From positions 3,348,001 through 3,412,000 of the forward strand of contig NZ_AP022590.1 in the NCBI RefSeq assembly GCF_010731775.1: 64,000 nt of DNA, in the 5' to 3' direction. Under the pieces are notes generated by a model. It ran no database searches, was not told where the DNA came from, and saw only the letters and a list, made by a program, of their open reading frames with translations. This document shows, one piece after another, positions 58,008-64,000 of this stretch. The position numbers and the translations under genes are program-made. Within the stretch, counting starts at the first letter, position 1. The number at the start of each line of letters is the position of its first letter. The DNA is from Mycobacterium mantenii. Its GTDB lineage: Bacteria; Actinomycetota; Actinomycetes; Mycobacteriales; Mycobacteriaceae.

Positions 58008-58325
58008 TCACAGGTTTCCGCTGGCGGCGCCGATGCGGTGGGCATGGTTCTGCCCGGCCTCCTGCAAAGCGGCTGCGTTGTGCCGGATGGTGTCGGCGAT
58101 GGTGTTCAGGGCGTGGTAGAGCCTCAGCGACTCCGCGTTCCAGCGATCGATCACGTCTTTGAAGCGCGCGGCCGCGAGCCCACCCCACGCCGACGGCGGT
58201 ACGCCGTTCATGCGGCCGACGAACGCCTGCAGCATGGCCCTGAGTTCCTCGTTGCGGGCGTCGGTGGTAGCCGCCACCGACCGCATCAGGTCGAAGTCTG
58301 TGCTCAATGTGTTCGATGCAGCCAT
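58008..58325 (-). CDS. esxU: ESX-4 WXG100 protein EsxU
   Basis: 105 residues as Rv3445c: [20 protein letters not shown], turn [11 protein letters not shown] (WxG) near 48, and C-terminal helix [19 protein letters not shown]. The start at 58325 matches the family. Partner of EsxT. Confidence 0.92.
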   Translation of the reverse strand: MAASNTLSTDFDLMRSVAATTDARNEELRAMLQAFVGRMNGVPPSAWGGLAAARFKDVIDRWNAESLRLYHALNTIADTIRHNAAALQEAGQNHAHRIGAASGNL

Positions 58326-58369
58326 ACCAACTACGACCCCCGCGGCCGTCGATCGGTTCCACCGAATTT

Positions 58370-59605
58370 TCATCCGATCGCGTGGGCGGATCGCACCGCC
58401 TGCTCGCAGGCATCGCGAACGGCGTCTTCGTCACCGGCCCGGCTCTGGCAACCGATGCTGATCCGGACCGGACCGTCCAGCAGCACGGTCCAGCGCACGT
58501 GATGGCCCGGGCGCACTTCGCGGTAGGTCACCGCCGGTCGGCCGGCGCTGGTTCCGGACGGGTTGAAGTCGACAAACACCCCGGTGGACTCGGCGTCGAT
58601 CGCGCGCTTCAACCGCTCGGCGGCGGCGCTCAGCGTCTCACCGGCGACCGGTGACTGGGTGATGTGCAACGCCACTTCGGGGTCGGCCGGCGACGTGACC
58701 TGCACCCGGGCCGAGCCCGGGCCGCTGACCACCCGTTGCGCCGACCAAGTCGCGGGTACCGACAGCGTCACCCGGCCTTCCACCAGAAACGTCGTGGGCG
58801 CGGTTTCCACCGGTTTCGGTGGGACCGCAGCGGGTCGGCCCGTCGTCACTGCGGTGGGTGCCGCCGCAGCCACGACGATGGCAGCCGCCGCGAGTCCGCT
58901 CAGCCTCCGACCGTGCGATCGGACGGCACCGGCCGGTGCGGTGGCGACCGGACCCGACAGCGCGGCGGTTGCCGGGTAGGCCGGCCCGGCCAGGCGGGCG
59001 AACCGAAAGTCGTTGATTTCGAGGATGTCCGGGGCCTGCTGCCCGCCTTTGCGCACCGCGTCGGCGATCAGCGCCGCCAGCGCGGACGCACCGGCGACGG
59101 TGCCCGGTGTGTCGATCAGCACGGCTGCGGGCGCCATCGCGGCGACGACGCCCGCAACGTCGCGGGCGACGGACTGCGGTTCGGCGTTGCGCGGGATGGC
59201 GGTGACCGTGTTCGCGATGATCGCGACCAGCCGCTCGGCGATCTCGACCACTGTCGTCGCATCCGGTTCGGTCCGGGACGCCCGCGTCAGCAGCGAGGAT
59301 CGCGTCCGCGTCTCACCCGCTACCGCGGCGGCGGCGGCGCTCACCACACCCGCGCGCGACGCCGGCCACCACGACGGATGGATGACGACCATGCCGTCGC
59401 AGTGCCCGCGCGTTGCCGCTCGCAGCGCGGCCTCCCACAACGCGTCGACGGCCATCGGCCGATCCCCGACCAGCGCCACCGGGTCGTCGATGGCGTCCAG
59501 CGCCGTTTGGCTGAGGTCCGCCGCATCGGCGTCGGTGCTTGGGGCGCAACACAACCGCCGGATCGTGCCGGGCCCGGCTTCGACGATCGCCGAGTGCTGG
59601 ATCAT
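58370..59605 (-). CDS. Type VII secretion-associated protein (Rv3446c-like)
   Basis: 411 residues, TIGR03931-type. N-terminal ASKHA-like domain ([15 protein letters not shown], and [31 protein letters not shown]). One membrane helix ([17 protein letters not shown], about 235-255), then an outer domain ([20 protein letters not shown] to the end). It overlaps eccC4 by ATGA. It belongs to ESX-4; its exact function is unknown. Confidence 0.85.
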   Translation of the reverse strand: MIQHSAIVEAGPGTIRRLCCAPSTDADAADLSQTALDAIDDPVALVGDRPMAVDALWEAALRAATRGHCDGMVVIHPSWWPASRAGVVSAAAAAVAGETRTRSSLLTRASRTEPDATTVVEIAERLVAIIANTVTAIPRNAEPQSVARDVAGVVAAMAPAAVLIDTPGTVAGASALAALIADAVRKGGQQAPDILEINDFRFARLAGPAYPATAALSGPVATAPAGAVRSHGRRLSGLAAAAIVVAAAAPTAVTTGRPAAVPPKPVETAPTTFLVEGRVTLSVPATWSAQRVVSGPGSARVQVTSPADPEVALHITQSPVAGETLSAAAERLKRAIDAESTGVFVDFNPSGTSAGRPAVTYREVRPGHHVRWTVLLDGPVRISIGCQSRAGDEDAVRDACEQAVRSAHAIG

Positions 59606-62600
59606 GGTGGGCTCCAGGCAACCTGGACAAGTTCTTCGTCACCGCCGCGGGTGGTCAGGAGGCCGCGGCCCGGCGGCAATCGGACCGGCCGGGTCGAGCC
59701 GAACGATCCGCCCTCGGCCGGACATCCGCTCATCATCAGCGACATGCAACCGAAGTCGCGCAGGCTCGCCAGCAGTGGCTCGAACATCGCGCGCTCGACT
59801 CCACCGGTGCGGCGGGCTATGACCAGGTGCAATCCCAAATCTTTTGCATAAGGCAGGAATTCGACGATCGGTGTCAACGCATTGCCCGCCGGGGTCGCAA
59901 CCAGGTCGTAGTCGTCGACGATGACATAGAGGTCCGGTCCAGACCACCAGGAGCCGCTGCGCAACTGGGCCTGGCTGGCGCCGGGCGGTGGCATCCGCGC
60001 CTGCAAAGACTCGAGCAGGTCGGGCAACATTGCCGCCAGCTCGGCGGGCGACATGGCGTAACCGCCGAGGTGTTGCGACTCGACGACGCCGAGCAGTGCG
60101 CGCCGAAAGTCGACGATCGACAGCCGAGCTTGCCCGGCCGTCTTCGTCCGGACGATTTCTCGGCACAGCGTCCGCAGCGTCGCGGTCTTGCCACACTCGT
60201 TGTCGCCGAGGACGAGAAGATGCGAATGGTGCTCGAAATCGATTGCCATCGAGCGCAGTCCGCGCTCTCGTAGGCCGAGCAGCATCCGCGTGCCCAACTC
60301 GGCGCTCACCCTGTCCACCAAGGCCTCGCGATCCACGTGCATCGGCAGCACCGGTATCGGCGGAGCGACCGGTCCACCGGCGGACACCTCGGCGGTGGGC
60401 GAGGCGATCACCATGTGCAGACCCTCACGGGAAAGGCCACGGCCCGGCCTGTCACGCGGCACGTGTTGCGCTGCCCTGCGGTCGATTTCGGAGTCCGCGG
60501 GGTCGCCCAGCCGCAACTCGATGCGAGAGCCGATCTGATCCCTCAGCGCGGGCCGCACCTCGGCCCACCGCGTTGCCGACAAAACCACGTGAACGCCGAA
60601 CGAAAGTCCTTGAGCCGCCAGCGTTGTGATCGACTCCTCCAGCGCCTCCCCTTCTTGACGCACGCCCGCCCAGCCATCGATGACGAGGAACACGTCACCG
60701 AACGGATCATCGGATGCATCGATGTCCCTGCGCCACTGGCGGTACTGAGCGGCCGACGCGATGCCATGCTCGCGGAACACGGCTTCGCGGCGAAGAACGA
60801 CCGACTCGCATACGGCGACCATCCGTTCGGCGAGACGCGGTTCCGCGCGCCCCGCAACGGCACCCACATGCGGCAGCGTGTGCACCGCCGACAGTGCCCC
60901 GCCTCCGAAATCCAGGCAGTAGAACTGCACCTGGCCGGGGTCATGCGTGGCGGCCAGGGCGGTGATGAGCGTGCGCAGCGCCGTCGACTTGCCCGATTGG
61001 GGTGCGCCGATGACAGCCACATTGCCTGCCGCGCCGGACATATCGATCGTCAGCGGCGTCCGGCACTGATCGAATGGCCGGTCGACAACGCCAATGGGGA
61101 CTGCCAGGCCTCCCGGCGTGCAGTCAGCGTCGGCCAGCACGGTGCGCAGCGCCGGCGCCGCCCCGAGCGGGGGCAGCCAAACCCGATGCGCGGGCGGCCC
61201 CTGACCACACAGCCGGTCCAGTACGGCGTGCGAGATGGTCCGTTCGGGTGTCCCGCTCACCTCGACGGCCGGAGTGATCGCCCCGGTTACCCAGCTGCTG
61301 AACACGCGCACCGAACGCGCTGTCACAGCCGGCGCACTTCCGGGTGTGTCCACCGGCAGCGGGGCCGACACCGAGGCGGCCTGGAAGCGAATCGGTTCGT
61401 CACCGCTGCTGCGTAAGAAGCCGGCGCCAGGGGTGCTCGGCAGTCGGTAGGCGTCGAGATTCCCCAGTGTGGCCTGGGATTCGCCGGCGGATAGCGTTTT
61501 CAGACAGATGCGGTAGGACAGGTGGGCTTCCAGTCCGCGTAGCCGGCCCTCATCGAGACGTTGACTGGCCAGCAGCAGGTGCATGCCCAGCGAGCGGCCG
61601 AGCCGGCCGATCGCAACGAACATGTCGGCGAAATCGGCATGCTGGCTGAGCAATTCGGAGAACTCATCGACGATGATGAACAGCGTGGGCAGCGGTGGCA
61701 ACGCAGCGACCCCGCGCGCTCGTTCGTATGCCGCGACGCTGACGCGGCCCGCTGCCCGCAGCAGCTGCTGGCGACGGTTCATCTCACCGGCCAGGGCATC
61801 GCGCATCCGGGCCACCAGCGGCGCGTCGTCGGCAAGGTTGGTGATCACCGCCGCCACGTGTGGGGCGTGCGCATAGTCGAGAAACGTTGCACCGCCCTTG
61901 AAGTCGACAAGCAGCAGGTTGAGCGCCGCCGGCGAGTTATGGGCCATCATGCCCAACGCGATGGTGCGCAACAGCTCCGACTTGCCCGACCCGGTGGCGC
62001 CGATGCAGAGCCCGTGCGGGCCCATTCCACCTTCGGCCGGCTCTTTGATGTCCAGCTCGACCGGGGCACCCGCAACGGTGGTTCCGATCGGTACGCGAAG
62101 TCGGTCGCGGCGACGTTGGCGACGCCACAGGGTGGCCGCGTCGAAGCGGTCCAGGCTGCAAAGCCCGGCCAGCTCCGGCCAACCGGGGTCAGAGCCTCCC
62201 GGGCGGTCCGTGCGCGCGTGGTACCCGGCCAGCCGGCGCGCGCAGATCAGCGCGTCGACGGGCGCCATCACGTCGGGACGCCATCCCGGTGCGGGTTGAC
62301 CGGCCGTCCGGATGGTCAGCGGTGCGCCATCGCGGCCGGTGCCGACCCCGATGGTGGCCGCGCCGACGATCGGATCGACGGCATCGGAAAGATCGGTGAG
62401 CACCAACAGGTTCCGTCCCTGCGCCGCGGCGAGCGCATGCCGTGCCGCTGCCGCGCTCGAATAGATCATCCGTACCCGGCCCGCCTCATCGGTATCGATC
62501 GGATGTTGGTTGTGCGGCAGCCATTTCAGCCACTCCCAGTGAACGCGGCGCTGATCATCGACGGCGGCGGTGATCAGCACCTGATCGGGCCCATGCAGCA

Positions 62601-63294
62601 CGGCGAGTTGGCAGATCACCGCGCGCAGGAGCCCGCGCACTTTGCCCGGATCGCCGTCGATCGCCACGACCGTGCCGGCGGGTAGGCCGATCGCGACCGG
62701 GGCGTGGACCGTCGAATGCGTGTGCAGGAAGCGGCGCAGTGCCGCGGCGGTGACCGGGTCGCGGAACCCGTCGGGCGGAAGCTCCGGGGCGACCAGTCTG
62801 CGGTTGAGCGGCTGGGACCCCATGCCCACCCGGACGACGCCGAAGTCCGCGTCGGTTGGTCGCCGCTCCCACATCCGTGGGCCGCCGATCAACGTCCAAA
62901 GCGTGTCGGGATCGGGATGGCGCCTGGTCGATGAACTGCGCTGTGCCACGGCAACTTCGGATACGCTGGCACTCAGCCCGCTCAGGTATTCGAGATAATG
63001 ATCGCGGTCTGCATCGACCCCACCGCCATGCCGGCGGGCACGACCGGTCAGGCCCGTCACCACGGTCGAAACCAGCATCATCACCGGGAATGCCAGAAAC
63101 ATGGGGTTGCGGGTCACACCCGTCCCGGCGGTGAACGCCGCGGCCATGACGCCCATGCACATCAGGGAGAGCACCACCGGTGCCAGCCGCGCCAGCATGG
63201 CCGGCGAGGCGCGAGGTGGTAGCTCCGGTGGCGCGTCGACAACGATGTCGGCATTCGCAGCCTGCGGTAGCGCCGAGATCAAAGCCTCTGTCAT
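59602..63294 (-). CDS. eccC4: ESX-4 secretion ATPase EccC4
   Basis: 1230 residues. Two membrane helices (about 38-80), then three FtsK/SpoIIIE ATPase domains with Walker [10 protein letters not shown] (about 430), GAPQSGKST (about 760) and GDNECGKTA (about 1027). The first has the catalytic DE ([11 protein letters not shown]). The second has DG and the third DD, the usual degenerate pattern of EccC domains 2 and 3. It recognises and drives WXG substrates. ATG at 63294 follows GGGAGGGATG and gives the family length; divergent from eccD4. Confidence 0.95.
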   Translation of the reverse strand: MTEALISALPQAANADIVVDAPPELPPRASPAMLARLAPVVLSLMCMGVMAAAFTAGTGVTRNPMFLAFPVMMLVSTVVTGLTGRARRHGGGVDADRDHYLEYLSGLSASVSEVAVAQRSSSTRRHPDPDTLWTLIGGPRMWERRPTDADFGVVRVGMGSQPLNRRLVAPELPPDGFRDPVTAAALRRFLHTHSTVHAPVAIGLPAGTVVAIDGDPGKVRGLLRAVICQLAVLHGPDQVLITAAVDDQRRVHWEWLKWLPHNQHPIDTDEAGRVRMIYSSAAAARHALAAAQGRNLLVLTDLSDAVDPIVGAATIGVGTGRDGAPLTIRTAGQPAPGWRPDVMAPVDALICARRLAGYHARTDRPGGSDPGWPELAGLCSLDRFDAATLWRRQRRRDRLRVPIGTTVAGAPVELDIKEPAEGGMGPHGLCIGATGSGKSELLRTIALGMMAHNSPAALNLLLVDFKGGATFLDYAHAPHVAAVITNLADDAPLVARMRDALAGEMNRRQQLLRAAGRVSVAAYERARGVAALPPLPTLFIIVDEFSELLSQHADFADMFVAIGRLGRSLGMHLLLASQRLDEGRLRGLEAHLSYRICLKTLSAGESQATLGNLDAYRLPSTPGAGFLRSSGDEPIRFQAASVSAPLPVDTPGSAPAVTARSVRVFSSWVTGAITPAVEVSGTPERTISHAVLDRLCGQGPPAHRVWLPPLGAAPALRTVLADADCTPGGLAVPIGVVDRPFDQCRTPLTIDMSGAAGNVAVIGAPQSGKSTALRTLITALAATHDPGQVQFYCLDFGGGALSAVHTLPHVGAVAGRAEPRLAERMVAVCESVVLRREAVFREHGIASAAQYRQWRRDIDASDDPFGDVFLVIDGWAGVRQEGEALEESITTLAAQGLSFGVHVVLSATRWAEVRPALRDQIGSRIELRLGDPADSEIDRRAAQHVPRDRPGRGLSREGLHMVIASPTAEVSAGGPVAPPIPVLPMHVDREALVDRVSAELGTRMLLGLRERGLRSMAIDFEHHSHLLVLGDNECGKTATLRTLCREIVRTKTAGQARLSIVDFRRALLGVVESQHLGGYAMSPAELAAMLPDLLESLQARMPPPGASQAQLRSGSWWSGPDLYVIVDDYDLVATPAGNALTPIVEFLPYAKDLGLHLVIARRTGGVERAMFEPLLASLRDFGCMSLMMSGCPAEGGSFGSTRPVRLPPGRGLLTTRGGDEELVQVAWSPP

Positions 63295-63421
63295 CTCATC
63301 CCTCCCCGGTGCGACGACGGTAGGTAGCACCGACATCGACGACAAGTCACCTGTGGACAGCCGGATACCGGGCCTTGGCGACCTGGCTAAGTTCTCCCCT
63401 ATCCGACCGAAGGGTTCGCTG

Positions 63422-64000
63422 TTGCCTGCATCCGATACCGGGCTGCGACGCGTCTCGGTGTACTGGGACACCACCGTCGTCGATGTGACCCTGCCCGCCG
63501 GACTCCCTGTCGCCGTTCTGATTCCGCCACTCGTCGACATCCTCGAGGTCGACCACCCCGACAATGGGCGCTACCGCCTTTCGGTCCCCGGAGCGTCCCG
63601 GCTGGATCCGTCAATGACGCTGGCGCAGCAAGGTGTCGGGGACGGGGCGATGCTGGTGCTGAGCCGGTGCAGCACCCCACTGCCCGCACCCCGCTACTTC
63701 GACGTGGCGGAGGGCGTGGCGGCCACACTCGACGCGGCGACCGAGACGAGCGGAGACGCCTCGCCCGGGCGCGCGGTCCGGCTCACCGGCGCGGCCGCGG
63801 CAATCGTGTTGACCGGCGTCGGAGGGCTGGTCATCGCGCGTAACACGTTAGGCACCAACGCTCTCGGAGATGTCGCCACGACGGTCACCGTGCTGGTGTC
63901 GGCGGCAGCCCTCGCCCTCGGGCTTTCGGCCGTGGCGCACCGCGGCTATCGAGACAGCACCGCCGCGCTGACGTTGAGTGTGATCGCCACCGCGTTCGCA
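63422..64000 (+). CDS. eccD4: ESX-4 membrane channel protein EccD4, partial
   Basis: 193 residues visible; the frame continues past the window. The N-terminal ubiquitin-like domain ([20 protein letters not shown] and [20 protein letters not shown]) matches EccD. The first of eleven membrane helices begin near residue 125 ([19 protein letters not shown]). TTG at 63422 follows GAAGGG and aligns with the start of Rv3448; a GTG at 63353 adds 23 residues but lacks a ribosome site. Confidence 0.92.
   Translation, partial: MPASDTGLRRVSVYWDTTVVDVTLPAGLPVAVLIPPLVDILEVDHPDNGRYRLSVPGASRLDPSMTLAQQGVGDGAMLVLSRCSTPLPAPRYFDVAEGVAATLDAATETSGDASPGRAVRLTGAAAAIVLTGVGGLVIARNTLGTNALGDVATTVTVLVSAAALALGLSAVAHRGYRDSTAALTLSVIATAFA

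Overview
The window is a 64-kb, high-GC stretch of a Mycobacterium chromosome, most like a slow-growing species near the M. avium complex. Evidence: gene content and order follow the M. tuberculosis stretch Rv3400 to Rv3448 almost gene for gene (phosphoglucomutase/GH65, Rv3405c-Rv3406, choD, guaB3-guaB2, rsdA-sigD, whiB3, groEL1-groES, tsaD-rimI-tsaB-tsaE, alr, gadB, nnr, glmS, glmM, rpsI-rplM, ESX-4), but a block of about 21.5 kb between whiB3 and groEL1 has no counterpart at that place in M. tuberculosis. Family and gene names are from memory of these families; no search was run.

Layout. 1-1.5 kb: the edge of a 13E12-repeat (DUF222/HNH) gene abutting a 5'-truncated, frameshifted epimerase gene. 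1.5-10.9 kb: phosphorolytic sugar pair, the Rv3405c-like repressor with two operators facing a 2-oxoglutarate dioxygenase, a GMC oxidoreductase and the two IMP dehydrogenase family genes. 11-14.3 kb: DUF5319 protein, sigma factor D with its anti-sigma factor, an Rv3415c-like protein and the redox regulator WhiB3.

14.4-35.9 kb: accessory region. It holds a superoxide-dismutase-like lipoprotein without its copper site, RidA and hydroxylaminobenzene-mutase-like proteins, an FAD monooxygenase facing a repressor with two HTH domains, a diiron protein, a hydrolase/acyl-CoA-ligase fusion behind a STAS gene, two ANTAR proteins, a hibernation-factor-like protein, CsbD, DUF6131 and small membrane proteins, a TetR regulator, a DosS-like histidine kinase, a DesA3-like desaturase and an alpha/beta hydrolase. 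Several decayed genes (glycosyltransferase, second mutase copy, a coiled-coil membrane protein, probably the STAS 3' end) show active gene loss. The strongest new signal is a shared 17-bp palindrome, TGTCAAC-N3-GTTGAC, at two places 2.6 kb apart. In both it covers the -35 box of a near-consensus promoter, and one lies just upstream of the TetR gene, so a small co-regulated stress set is predicted. A second signal is a duplicated upstream region (about 23.06-23.20 and 31.05-31.18 kb) with a hairpin whose stem is kept while its loop changes.

36-50 kb: core genes on the minus strand: groES-groEL1 behind a CIRCE element, an overlapping chain for tRNA t6A synthesis (tsaE-tsaB-rimI-tsaD) with an in-frame 54-bp repeat in tsaE, alr, gadB, NAD(P)HX repair, membrane proteins and glmS. 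50.7-53.2 kb: a few plus-strand genes. 53.2-64 kb: Rv3439c/Rv3440c-like proteins, glmM, rpsI-rplM, and the ESX-4 secretion genes esxT, esxU, the TIGR03931-like gene, eccC4 and the start of eccD4.
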